A stretch of DNA of 40,177 bases from assembly GCA_019744845.1 (NCBI GenBank), contig JAIETW010000001.1, positions 241,999 through 282,175 on the forward strand, written 5' to 3'. Of this stretch, positions 19,005 to 27,914 are shown in pieces. The notes below the pieces were generated by a model that saw nothing but the letters and a program-made list of their open reading frames with translations, was not told the DNA's origin and did not search any database. This stretch comes from Patescibacteria group bacterium (GTDB taxonomy: Bacteria; Patescibacteriota; Minisyncoccia; Phycocordibacterales; Phycocordibacteraceae). The position numbers and the translations under genes are program-made. Numbering within the stretch: position 1 is the first letter of the stretch; each line of letters starts with the position of its first letter.

Positions 19005-19643
19005 TTATGAGGATACTACCCTTTCACGACAATCTTTTCCAATAAGGGAGATTATTGATTGGATAAGAAGTCTGTCTCGTATTCCTGAAATCACTCGCAC
19101 CCTGCACATACCATACGGTAGTTTCCCCTTCTTCTTTCCTTCAATGATCTCTACTCTTTTGATTGATTTAAGAGGCATCCCAATTGTACGAGCCCAGTAA
19201 ACTTTCGCTGGCGTCACCGCGACATCGGTGTGGGTTCTAATAGAAATAGAGAGGCGTTCTTTTGAGATACCTATTGCCCTCAGAGAACATATGAAAGTCT
19301 GAATGAGTGCCGGATCAGAATTGATAATGGAGAAATCACGTTTTGTACCTTCCCCCCAATACAGTGCGACGAGTAAAAGCAAAAGATCTCGTTTTGAAAT
19401 AGCCCCTACTAATGCACGAGCTTCATTTGTTATGTGTTCTCTGAGGGCGGCGGCTCTTTGTTTTGATCCTCCTTGTTTTTGTTTCAATGCCTCTCTAAAT
19501 TTCTCAGGCACTACTACACTTTTAATATGACGTTGCACTGTTGTCTTAGCAATTCCAGTTTCGCGAGAGATTTCTGGAATACTCTTCCCATTCATTCGTA
19601 AATTTACCAGTTGCCTATGAATAGATTGAGGCAATTTGTTCAT
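19005..19643 (-). CDS. Helix-turn-helix protein with LAGLIDADG-like (homing-endonuclease-like) C-terminal region
   Basis: N-terminal HTH (LRMNGKSIPEISRETGIAKTTVQRHIKSV); core LLLLVALYWGEGTKRDFSIINSDPALIQTFICSLRAIGISKERLSISIRTH. Start at 19643 favoured by TGCTATATT + 7 nt (alternative ATG 19664). Confidence 0.5.
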   Translation of the reverse strand: MNKLPQSIHRQLVNLRMNGKSIPEISRETGIAKTTVQRHIKSVVVPEKFREALKQKQGGSKQRAAALREHITNEARALVGAISKRDLLLLLVALYWGEGTKRDFSIINSDPALIQTFICSLRAIGISKERLSISIRTHTDVAVTPAKVYWARTIGMPLKSIKRVEIIEGKKKGKLPYGMCRVRVISGIRDRLLIQSIISLIGKDCRERVVSS

Positions 19644-19700
19644 GTATATGAATATAGCACTCATATACTAGGAATCTTTTGATTTATCCACTAAATATAT

Positions 19701-19740
19701 AAAGAAGCCCCACGATGTTTAATCATGGGGGTTTCTTTTG
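19701..19740 (-). terminator. Rho-independent-type hairpin downstream of the glutaredoxin gene
   Basis: Minus strand CAAAAGAAACCCCCATGATTAAACATCGTGGGGCTTCTTTATAT: long imperfect stem with T-rich end. Confidence 0.7.
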
Positions 19741-19752
19741 TAAGGAGTGGTT

Positions 19753-20007
19753 TTACATTCCTGGCTCGCCTCCGGTGCCAAAGAGCTCGTCAAAGCGACG
19801 CTTGTCAAAGCCGATGATCATTTCATCACCGACAAAGATGACTGGTACACCCATCTGACCGCTCTTCTCAATCATCTCGGCACGCTTCTCCTGATCTGCA
19901 GCCACGTTGATGTCCGTGTACTCAATACCGTTGGCATTGAAGTACTCCTTACTCATCTGGCAGAAGTGACAGGTTGGCGTGCTGTAAATGGTTACTTTCT
20001 TATCCAT
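19753..20007 (-). CDS. Glutaredoxin family protein
   Basis: 84 aa; VTIYSTPTCHFCQMSKEYFNANGIEYTDINV...SGQMGVPVIFVGDEMIIGFD (CHFC active site, cis-Pro VPV). Confidence 0.9.
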   Translation of the reverse strand: MDKKVTIYSTPTCHFCQMSKEYFNANGIEYTDINVAADQEKRAEMIEKSGQMGVPVIFVGDEMIIGFDKRRFDELFGTGGEPGM

Positions 20008-20058
20008 AGTGATATTTCGTTATGTCTCCGAGAGTATATCACCCCCAGTTATCCACAG

Positions 20059-20724
20059 CTATGGGGACGGGTTACCGGGCACCGAAAACCAGACAAACGT
20101 CTCATTGGGACCCTCTTCGGTACCGCTCACAGTAAAACCTGCCTCAACCAGACGTGCTAATCGCTTCTGGCGATCTTTTACATTGTGATCATAAAACCCC
20201 ACCACAAGTGCTCCTCCAGGACTTACGCGTGAATAGAGGTCCTTCACAAATTCAATCTCTTTTGATTTCTCTAGTTTCAAATGATCCCATGCGTTCCAGT
20301 ACACGACATCAAATGTCTTCTGAAGGCTCTCCAGATCCTCTACGGAATGTACGAAGTGTGATTCTTTTCCTGGAAAGAGTTTTTGAGCATCACGTACTCG
20401 TTCTTTTCTCTTATCAAGACCGTACGGTTCTATCGTATGTGTAGACCATTCCTGGAGTGAGCGTAGTAAAAGACCGTTCGCACTTCCATAATCAAGTACG
20501 GAAACAGTCGCCTTGTCTCCTGCAATACGATCAATAATTCCTGCAATTGGTTTCCTTCCCTTCTCCCACCATGCCCACAACTTTTCTGCAGAATCTCGCC
20601 AACTGGTAACGATCTCACTCCCCTTCAATATACGTTGAAGTTTTGCACGATTCGTACGTATATCGTCAAACGTTTCGTCTCGCGACGAGGGACCTCCTTG
20701 ATAAGGAAATTCATTGAGCTTCAT
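20059..20724 (-). CDS. Class I SAM-dependent methyltransferase
   Basis: 221 aa; VSVLDYGSANGLLLRSL...DVVYWNAWDHL...SPGGALVVGFYD; ATG shares its A with the CCA of tRNA-Gly. Confidence 0.75.
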   Translation of the reverse strand: MKLNEFPYQGGPSSRDETFDDIRTNRAKLQRILKGSEIVTSWRDSAEKLWAWWEKGRKPIAGIIDRIAGDKATVSVLDYGSANGLLLRSLQEWSTHTIEPYGLDKRKERVRDAQKLFPGKESHFVHSVEDLESLQKTFDVVYWNAWDHLKLEKSKEIEFVKDLYSRVSPGGALVVGFYDHNVKDRQKRLARLVEAGFTVSGTEEGPNETFVWFSVPGNPSP

Positions 20725-20797
20725 GGTGCGGGATACGAGAATCGAACTCGTGCTTATTGCTTGGGAAGCAATCGTCCTGCCACTAAACTAATCCCGC
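20724..20797 (-). tRNA. tRNA-Gly(CCC), CCA present in DNA
   Basis: GCGGGAT TAGTTTAGTGGCAGGAC GATTGC TTCCCAA GCAAT AAGC ACGAGTTCGATTCTCGT ATCCCGC A CCA. Confidence 0.95.
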
Positions 20798-21151
20798 TCA
20801 TAGACCGAACCAACCGAACACCTTCCTCCACCACGGAAGCGGAGGACCAGCCTCTGACTGGTCTTCAACGACGATAATAACCTCTTCCCCGGGACGTGCA
20901 ACGCCATGCGCCTCCCTGAGTGTTGCTTCCTCCCCACGAGGCGTATTCAGCTCTGCAATGTTCTCAGTCAAGATCTCTTTCCGCTCTGTCAGGGATGCAA
21001 GCTCTGCCTGTGCCTCCATCGCCGCATGTCGTGCACGCTCTTCTTTCTGCATAATTCCCCACAACAACCAGAGAAGCCAAATAAGCACGAGTGCAAGAAG
21101 CGCGATAATCGCTGCTTCACGAAACCTGAGTTTCTCCTTGCGGCGGGCCAT
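20798..21151 (-). CDS. FtsB/DivIC-like septum formation initiator family protein
   Basis: 117 aa; single TM (EAAIIALLALVLIWLLWLLWGI) followed by coiled coil and a short Pro/Trp tail; TGGTATACT box 7 nt upstream of ATG. Confidence 0.6.
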   Translation of the reverse strand: MARRKEKLRFREAAIIALLALVLIWLLWLLWGIMQKEERARHAAMEAQAELASLTERKEILTENIAELNTPRGEEATLREAHGVARPGEEVIIVVEDQSEAGPPLPWWRKVFGWFGL

Positions 21152-21169
21152 TACGGCCAGTATACCAAC

Positions 21170-22969
21170 CTATCGCTCGCTCTCCTGTACCATTTTCATG
21201 AACACCTCTTCAGGGATCTCAACGCGCGCACTGTAGGCGGCACGATGCTTCTTACCTTTCTTCTGTTTCTCCAACAGCTTCTTCTTACGTGTTACGTCAC
21301 CTCCATAGAGATATCCGGTCACGTCTTTACGAAGTGCAGAAAGGGTCTTCGAAGAGATAATACGTCCAAGGGCATGAGCCTGGATCTTTGTGACCTGGAG
21401 CTGACGCGGAAGAATCTCATAGAGCTTCTCTACCATACGCTCCCCCTCTTCCTGCACACGACGACGAGACACCACACGTGCAAAGGCAGGCACCTCTTCT
21501 TCCGCGACCAGAATATCTAGACGCACCACATCTGCAATACGTTCATCAAGGAATTCATAGGAAAGCGATGCGTACCCGGACGATGCGTTCTTCACGCGGT
21601 CGAAGAACCCACGCATAAGCTCACGGAGTGGCATCTCCGCCGTAAGCTCAATACGACCATCAGAATACGTTTCCGTATGCTGAATCACTCCTTCGTGATC
21701 ATGGAAAAGCTGCAGAAGATTAGAAAGAGACTCTGGAGGTGTAATGAGAATGGCTTTCACCCATGGCTCTTCAATCATTTCTATATCTCCATAGGCAGGA
21801 AACTTGGATGGCGTGTATACGGTCTGACGTCCGCCAGCCTTCGTTGTCACGATGTACGCGATGGTAGGAATGGTAACGACAAGAGACAGAGAGAATTCGC
21901 GACGAAGACGTTCGGTCACAATCTCTAGGTGAAGCATTCCAAGAAACCCACAACGGAATCCGCGACCAAGCACACCTGAAGACTCTTCTTCAAAGGACAG
22001 TGAGGAGTCCGAAAGACGAAGCCGCTCCAGTGACTGACGGAGGTCAGCAAGGTCGTCCTGACTTTCTGGATACACAGATGCCCATACCACCGGACGAGGA
22101 CGCGCGAATCCTGGAAGTGCTGGAAGTGTGCCACGTTCAAGTGCAATTGTGTCTCCCACCGCCACCACTCCCGGTTCCTTAATACCGGTGACAATGTACC
22201 CAATCTCTCCGGCAGAGAGAGAATCTGCCGGTGTCTCATCAGGAATAAAGATTCCTGTTTCAAGCGCAGTGAACTTTTTGTCCGCTGCACGGAAGGTAAG
22301 CAAGTCTCCCTTCTTCACTGCCCCATCAAACACACGCACGTACACCGCGATACCGCGATGCGTGGAGAATGAAAAATCAAAGATAGTCGCACGTGCTTCG
22401 TTAGCTTCTGAAGGCCTAGGCGCAGGAACGCGCGCGATAATCGCCTCAAGAAGTTCTTCTACTCCTGCCCCACTCTTTCCTGAGACCGCAAGCACCGAGT
22501 CCGGATCTACGGACAGAAGTGACGCAAGCTCAAGCTTTATTTCTTCCACGCGTGCGTACGGAGAATCAATCTTTGATACTGCAGGAATGATCACACAACC
22601 TGCCTTCTGAGCCATACCAAGCGTGGTGAGCGTCTGCGCCTGCACGCCCTGGGTAGAATCCACGAGAAGAATCACTCCTTCCACCGCGGTAAGTGCACGG
22701 GATACCTCGTATGCAAAATCTATGTGCCCTGGAGTATCAATAAGGTTAAGTACGTAGTCCACTCCATCTTTTGCACGATAATTCATGCGTGCAGGCTGCA
22801 TCTTAATAGTGATGCCGCGCTCCCGCTCAAGATCCATACGATCAAGAACCTGGTCCCGCATCTTACGAGCCTCAATGGTATGGGTACGCTCAAGCATCCG
22901 GTCAGCCAAGGTGGACTTCCCGTGATCTATGTGGGCAATAATGGAAAAGTTACGAATCGGTGCGGTCAT
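21170..22969 (-). CDS. lepA: Elongation factor 4
   Basis: MTAPIRNFSIIAHIDHGKSTLADRMLE...LIDTPGHIDFAYEVSRAL...C-terminal GGDVTRKKKLLEKQKKGKKH typical of LepA. Confidence 0.96.
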   Translation of the reverse strand: MTAPIRNFSIIAHIDHGKSTLADRMLERTHTIEARKMRDQVLDRMDLERERGITIKMQPARMNYRAKDGVDYVLNLIDTPGHIDFAYEVSRALTAVEGVILLVDSTQGVQAQTLTTLGMAQKAGCVIIPAVSKIDSPYARVEEIKLELASLLSVDPDSVLAVSGKSGAGVEELLEAIIARVPAPRPSEANEARATIFDFSFSTHRGIAVYVRVFDGAVKKGDLLTFRAADKKFTALETGIFIPDETPADSLSAGEIGYIVTGIKEPGVVAVGDTIALERGTLPALPGFARPRPVVWASVYPESQDDLADLRQSLERLRLSDSSLSFEEESSGVLGRGFRCGFLGMLHLEIVTERLRREFSLSLVVTIPTIAYIVTTKAGGRQTVYTPSKFPAYGDIEMIEEPWVKAILITPPESLSNLLQLFHDHEGVIQHTETYSDGRIELTAEMPLRELMRGFFDRVKNASSGYASLSYEFLDERIADVVRLDILVAEEEVPAFARVVSRRRVQEEGERMVEKLYEILPRQLQVTKIQAHALGRIISSKTLSALRKDVTGYLYGGDVTRKKKLLEKQKKGKKHRAAYSARVEIPEEVFMKMVQESER

Positions 22970-24629
22970 TGAAAGTAGGGTTGTAGATCGGGGTCTTTGG
23001 GAGCGCAAAACGCTTCAGGGACGAACGTATGTCCTTGAATTCCTTGTTCTCTAGGAGGAAGAGCACTCCCGCAGCCGCTACGACTCCTACGATACCAGCC
23101 GTGAGCCCTTGCGCAAGCACGGAGGCCAAGGTGGAGAGTGGCGCGATGTTCCCCATGAGTGCAAGGGTCCAGTATGCTACCGTACCTCCCACAATCGCGG
23201 CCCCCGTACCTTCCATGATGGGGCGCACCAGTGACCCAGCTACTCCCGGCGCTACGGTGCGAAGCGTGAGAAGTGCCACGATCCCCATAAGGATGTACCC
23301 AAGCATGGCGCCAAAGGCAATGAAAAGAATGTCAGAGCCCTGCACTCCTTCTACACGCATAAGTGCTTCCATGAAGTCACGGGCAAACGGATAGGTCCGT
23401 GCGAGTGCGAGTGTGCCTGCGGCACCACCCACCGATGCAAGGAGGCCAAGAATCTGTATAAGAAATGGCATCCACGAACGACCCGCAGCATAGAAGGCAC
23501 GCGCGGAAAGCAACACAAGACCTTGCGGGACGAGCGCAAACGCAAGAATACCAAGCACTGCCGCAGTGAGGCGCGTATCGTCCCAGTCAAACGCACCAGT
23601 ACCAAGTACCACACGCACAATATGTGCGCGCATCACAATGGTGAGAATGGCAAGAATCGCGGACCAGAAAATAAGATGGCGCGCCGCAGCGGCAAGTGTC
23701 GCCGCAAACGCTTCCATGTGCCCTTCATTCATTTCTTTTGCGAGTACGGGGAATGCGGCAGTGGCATAGGACGCCGCAATCAAGGAAAGTGGCACGGCGG
23801 CAAGATTTCCCGCAAGCGCAAAGACCGCAATGCCTCCTGCGCCCGTAACTGCCGCAAGCATCGTAAGAAGGAAGAGGGTTGCGGCACCCATAGAGAGCGC
23901 AAGTGAGCGCGGCACCGATTCCTTAATCACGCTCACAAGGACTTTCGGTGACGGAACCACGAATGACGGGAATACGCCTGCGCCTGCAACGACGGGAATG
24001 TTAATCAACAAGTGCGCGATGCTTCCAAGAATCACCCCCACCCCAATCCCCGAGAGACCCATCGAGGGATACAAGAAGAGTGCGCCCACAATAATACCGA
24101 TGTTGTAGAGAATTGGAGAGAGTGCAAACAGCAAGAAACGACGGTTCACCTGCGTCACGCTTGCAAGCACACCAGACAATCCAAGAAGGATCGGCTGAAT
24201 GAGAAGCAGTCGCGCAAGCAATATAAATTCATCCGCGCGTGGTGAGTCCACAAAGTTCGGGAAGAGTGCAAAGAGCATCTGTGGCATCAGCCACGCAAGC
24301 ACTGCACAAATAATGCCGCCTCCTATAAACAGGAATGACGCAGCCTGTGAGAGCAGTTTCTGCACTTCTTCTTTCCGCACTCCTGCAATCCGTGGAATAA
24401 GCACATACGCAGAGACAAGTGAGGCGACGAGCGCAAATACGAGGTCAGGAATCTTGAACGCAGCGTAGTAGAGGTCAAGCGTCTCCCCTGCACCAAAGGC
24501 TCCCGCAAAGATGCGATCCCGAAGAAGCGCAAGAAGTTGCGAGGCAAAGGTCAGAGCTGCCAAGAGATACGCAGCCTGATGAAGACCGCGTATCGGCGCC
24601 GTGAGAGTTCCAAAGAGGCGCGTAACCAT
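22950..24629 (-). CDS. murJ: Lipid II flippase MurJ
   Basis: 559 aa, ~14 TM; LLALLRDRIFAGAFGAGETLDLYYAAFKIPDLVF...; overlaps lepA start by 20 bp. Confidence 0.88.
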   Translation of the reverse strand: MVTRLFGTLTAPIRGLHQAAYLLAALTFASQLLALLRDRIFAGAFGAGETLDLYYAAFKIPDLVFALVASLVSAYVLIPRIAGVRKEEVQKLLSQAASFLFIGGGIICAVLAWLMPQMLFALFPNFVDSPRADEFILLARLLLIQPILLGLSGVLASVTQVNRRFLLFALSPILYNIGIIVGALFLYPSMGLSGIGVGVILGSIAHLLINIPVVAGAGVFPSFVVPSPKVLVSVIKESVPRSLALSMGAATLFLLTMLAAVTGAGGIAVFALAGNLAAVPLSLIAASYATAAFPVLAKEMNEGHMEAFAATLAAAARHLIFWSAILAILTIVMRAHIVRVVLGTGAFDWDDTRLTAAVLGILAFALVPQGLVLLSARAFYAAGRSWMPFLIQILGLLASVGGAAGTLALARTYPFARDFMEALMRVEGVQGSDILFIAFGAMLGYILMGIVALLTLRTVAPGVAGSLVRPIMEGTGAAIVGGTVAYWTLALMGNIAPLSTLASVLAQGLTAGIVGVVAAAGVLFLLENKEFKDIRSSLKRFALPKTPIYNPTFNDRTDS

Positions 24630-24638
24630 TGTGTCTCC

Positions 24639-26996
24639 CTACGGCGTAGGCGTTACTCCCGCAGGGGTCGGCTCATCCACTGGAGCGTACGGAATACCGA
24701 AGGCAGCCACGCGTGCGCTTGGGAATGGATTGGTGCCTGCATCAAGCGCGGCAATATCTGCAGCAACCGCTATCGCATTGTCTTCAGAGAATCCTGCAAC
24801 CACGCGGAGCTGCTCTGCTGCGCGAGGATACTCACCTGAAAGGGCGTACATCATTCCAAGGTAGAAGTGTGCGTTTGCGAACTGTGGGTTAAGCGCGACC
24901 GCACGTGTAAGAGCCTCTATTGCTCCTGCCGTGTTCCCTCCTGCATAACGAAGAAGGCCAGTCTGGAGCAATACTCCCGGATCATTTGGTGCGAAGTATG
25001 CAGCAGCTTCTGCGGCCTGGAGCGCTTCGGCGGTTTTACCCGAGGTCACCGCAAGACGTGCGTAGAGGAGAATTGCTTCTGTGTAATCACGCTTGAGGTT
25101 AATTGCCTCAATAAGAAGTGTTTCAGCGGCTGCATTGTTTCCTCGCGTAATCTCAAGCTGTGCCATTACAAAGCGAAGTGCCGGATTGGTCGGCGCAAGT
25201 TCTGCTGCCCGAGTGTATGCCCCCACTGCTTCTTCGTATGCACCCTGCACACCAAGCGGTACCAAACTCCCATAGATATTTCCTAGGAGTGCCCAGTTCT
25301 GGTAGTTCTGGGGATCAATCTTTGCCGCCTCAAGTCCTGCCACAATCGCACTCCCTGCTGCTGCACGAACGCGCTCCTGCATAACGGCTGGTGCAAGCGT
25401 GGTGTCCGCTGCGGCACGGTTCATCTGTGCAAGTGCAATAAGTGAAGTCAGACGGAAGGTCTCATCACGTGGCGCGAGATTTATGGATGCCGTGACTGCC
25501 TCAGCGGCTTTTTCTACGTTCCCAGATCCAAGAGCAGTAGACGCCTGCTGGGCAAGCACACGAGCCGCATATCGTTCAATGACTGCGTATCCTGCCGCAA
25601 TGGAGATGATGAGGAGGAGTGTGAGGAGGAACACGATTCCAAATCCAAGACGTGGATTCTCTGCAAACACAAACACTCGCTTGTGCTCCCCTTCAAGCGA
25701 CGCGATGAAGAGGCCGAGAAGAATGAATCCAACTGCCATAGTGACCGGTCCCGGGAGCGCGAACACCATAAGAAGGAGTACATAGAGTGCGCCAAAGAAA
25801 GATCCCATCATCACAAGACGACCCCAACGATCTTCTGGCAGACGAGCAATGAGTCCACGAACTCCAAAGAAGAGCAGGACGGCGAAAAAGCCCAGCCATG
25901 CAAGCACACCGAGAATGCCAGTGGTGACAAATGACGTTGGCACATGTCCTACCCCTGAACCGAAGTCCACTGCCCAGAAGATGCTGTCGTTAATAGAGCG
26001 ATCGTGATGACGTACCCATTCCTCAAGGAATGAGTTTGGTCCTGTACCGAATATCGGAGACACTGCATAGGTGTGGGTACCAATACCGAAGGTAGCCTGC
26101 CAGGATGGACGTGCATCTATATAGGTAGTGCCAAAGAGGTTCGCGATACTTCCTCCAATCGTGGTACCCCCAAGTACAAACAGAAGCCCGAGCACCAGCG
26201 TGATAAGTGGAAGCACCAAAGGACGAGAGTGTGGTTCCGCTACCGCAACTGAACGATTGCGGTACATCACTGACTCTACGAAGAGCCCAAGCGCAACGAG
26301 AGACACCAAGATCCATACGATCATTGAGTTCACGAGTGTAAGCGCAAAGAGAGAAATCACGACTGCGACTGTGAACTGCATGCGGCGTGCACCTCCGAGC
26401 ATGCGAATTGCAAGAAGACCAAAAATCGCGATAAGGCCTACAAAGGCGCCCATATCAATGAAGGAGCCAATGAAGTTTGAGGTAGGAGACACCGTTGCAG
26501 GAGAGAGAGACCCCACAAGCACAAAGATCACTTCAGACACGAGAACAAGAAGGAACGAGACACCGAGACCTGACAAAAAGAGGCGTTGGGCACGGACAGT
26601 GCGGAGGATAAATGCAGCAAGGGTTGCAAGCAGCGAGAGGACGAGGAAGAGACCAAGGGTGTCGGAGGAGAACCCGTTTCCATAGACTGCCGCATCAAAT
26701 CCAACTCCAGAGAAGAGTGTGGAAAGTGCATAGGCAATCGGCACCAGCCAAAGTGCACCCAAAAGTGGCAAATGAGGCACTGGAACACCGCCGCGCTTAA
26801 GAGATGCAAGTGCAAACACCACGAGCGTGATGAGTGCACCCACCGCAAGTACTACCGTCTTGGTCTGATAAAACGGTATTGAAGAAACGGGAATCGCGAT
26901 AAGTACGGCGATCACCGTCGTGATCGTAAGTGCCCACACCGCAAGTGCTTCAAGTGAGAAGCGGCGCACGCTCGTCGTTGTTGAAATATCCTCCAT
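24639..26996 (-). CDS. O-antigen ligase/polymerase-like membrane protein with C-terminal TPR domain
   Basis: 785 aa; ~12 TM, FGTGPNSFLEEWVRHHDRSIN motif region, then TPR repeats (NYQNWALLGNIYGSL.., NPALRFVMAQLEITRGNNAAAETLL, FANAHFYLGMMYALSGEYPRAAEQLR). Confidence 0.72.
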   Translation of the reverse strand: MEDISTTTSVRRFSLEALAVWALTITTVIAVLIAIPVSSIPFYQTKTVVLAVGALITLVVFALASLKRGGVPVPHLPLLGALWLVPIAYALSTLFSGVGFDAAVYGNGFSSDTLGLFLVLSLLATLAAFILRTVRAQRLFLSGLGVSFLLVLVSEVIFVLVGSLSPATVSPTSNFIGSFIDMGAFVGLIAIFGLLAIRMLGGARRMQFTVAVVISLFALTLVNSMIVWILVSLVALGLFVESVMYRNRSVAVAEPHSRPLVLPLITLVLGLLFVLGGTTIGGSIANLFGTTYIDARPSWQATFGIGTHTYAVSPIFGTGPNSFLEEWVRHHDRSINDSIFWAVDFGSGVGHVPTSFVTTGILGVLAWLGFFAVLLFFGVRGLIARLPEDRWGRLVMMGSFFGALYVLLLMVFALPGPVTMAVGFILLGLFIASLEGEHKRVFVFAENPRLGFGIVFLLTLLLIISIAAGYAVIERYAARVLAQQASTALGSGNVEKAAEAVTASINLAPRDETFRLTSLIALAQMNRAAADTTLAPAVMQERVRAAAGSAIVAGLEAAKIDPQNYQNWALLGNIYGSLVPLGVQGAYEEAVGAYTRAAELAPTNPALRFVMAQLEITRGNNAAAETLLIEAINLKRDYTEAILLYARLAVTSGKTAEALQAAEAAAYFAPNDPGVLLQTGLLRYAGGNTAGAIEALTRAVALNPQFANAHFYLGMMYALSGEYPRAAEQLRVVAGFSEDNAIAVAADIAALDAGTNPFPSARVAAFGIPYAPVDEPTPAGVTPTP

Positions 26997-27076
26997 ATAT
27001 ATGTCCCCTATGCCCGTACTAATCTTCTCAGTATACCCTCTTGCGAGGGGTGTATTTATGAAAAACCGTGGATAGG

Positions 27077-27101
27077 AAAAGCCCGCCGGTTAGGGCGGGC
27101 T
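27077..27101 (-). terminator. Rho-independent terminator downstream of rnpB
   Basis: Minus strand AGCCCGCCCTAACCGGCGGGCTTTTCC: GC-rich stem followed by TTTT. Confidence 0.8.
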
Positions 27102-27111
27102 CTCCATGTGT

Positions 27112-27439
27112 GTCGACCGATACGATAAGCCGAATTCTGTCATGCATTGCTGCACGGACGATTATCTATCTGGGAATGACATTACTGTCACCCTCAAGCG
27201 GCGCTCTCCGGTAAAGGAGCACGGCCTTGCACAGAAGTAAGGATTTGGCCGTTTCATCTTCATCTCTCAATGAAGTTCATCCCGAAGGATGTCATTGGCT
27301 TTCGCCTCCGACGTCACTGTTCGCACCTCGCGCCTCGCGGCGGACGGGCGTTACCCGCTACCATCCTGCAGAATAATCTGCCTGTGTTCGGACTTTCCTC
27401 TCTTATTGCTAAGAGCAATCGTCTGTATCGGTCCGTCTA
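27112..27439 (-). ncRNA. rnpB: RNase P RNA
   Basis: Minus strand has GAGGAAAGTCCGAACAC (P4 5' strand), GGGTAACGCCC, GTGCGAACAGTGACGTC, GACAGAATTCGGCTTATC (P4 3' strand) and closing P1 arms ACCGATAC/GTATCGGT. Ends are approximate. Confidence 0.95.
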
Positions 27440-27441
27440 TT

Positions 27442-27451
27442 ATTATACCAC
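27442..27451 (-). promoter_or_regulatory. Extended -10 promoter of rnpB
   Basis: Minus strand GTGTGGTATAATAATAGACGG: TGG-TATAAT just upstream of the RNase P RNA 5' end. Confidence 0.7.
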
Positions 27452-27452
27452 A

Positions 27453-27914
27453 CTAACGAGGAATCGGAAGAACCGTGCCAACTTCCCACCCCTTACGTCT
27501 TGCCTCTCCTGCTTTGGTTTCAAGTACATACGGAATAGGTACGGGAGGATAGAACGCAGTTGGATACGTGTCCGGTGTGACTGAGTCTTCTATTCCGACA
27601 ATGGTGCCATCTTCAGCAATCCAAATGATGTCTATGGAGATTCGCATGTCTTTCATCCAAAACCCATAGCTTCCTGGTTCAGGAAAAATAAAGAACATGC
27701 CGTAGTTCTCTTCTATATCAGTACGAAAAGAGAGTCCTTTGGTACGACTATCAGGCGTATCGGCGAATTCTATATAAAACGGCTCTTCCTCTATCGTAAC
27801 GGTGGTATCAAACGTGTCTGGTGTCTCGGAGTTCATCCACCAATACGTAATACCGCCTGCAGCGAGTACAAGAATGACAAGAAGAATGTTCCGGATCACG
27901 GCAAGAGTGCGCAC
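27453..27914 (-). CDS. DUF192 family exported protein
   Basis: 153 aa; N-terminal TM, then FYIEFADTPDSRTKGLSFRTDIEENYGMFFIFPEPGSYGFWMKDMRISIDIIWIAEDGTIVGI (DUF192 signature). Confidence 0.9.
   Translation of the reverse strand: MRTLAVIRNILLVILVLAAGGITYWWMNSETPDTFDTTVTIEEEPFYIEFADTPDSRTKGLSFRTDIEENYGMFFIFPEPGSYGFWMKDMRISIDIIWIAEDGTIVGIEDSVTPDTYPTAFYPPVPIPYVLETKAGEARRKGWEVGTVLPIPR

Noticed and set aside
20906-21520. 204-aa plus-strand ORF
   Set aside because: Spans the antisense of two good minus-strand genes (FtsB-like, lepA); Cys/Leu/His-rich low-plausibility translation.
26128-26685. 185-aa plus-strand ORF
   Set aside because: Antisense to the O-antigen-ligase/TPR gene; Arg/Thr-rich nonsense composition.
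27270-27584. 104-aa plus-strand ORF
   Set aside because: Overlaps the RNase P RNA on the opposite strand and the end of the DUF192 gene.
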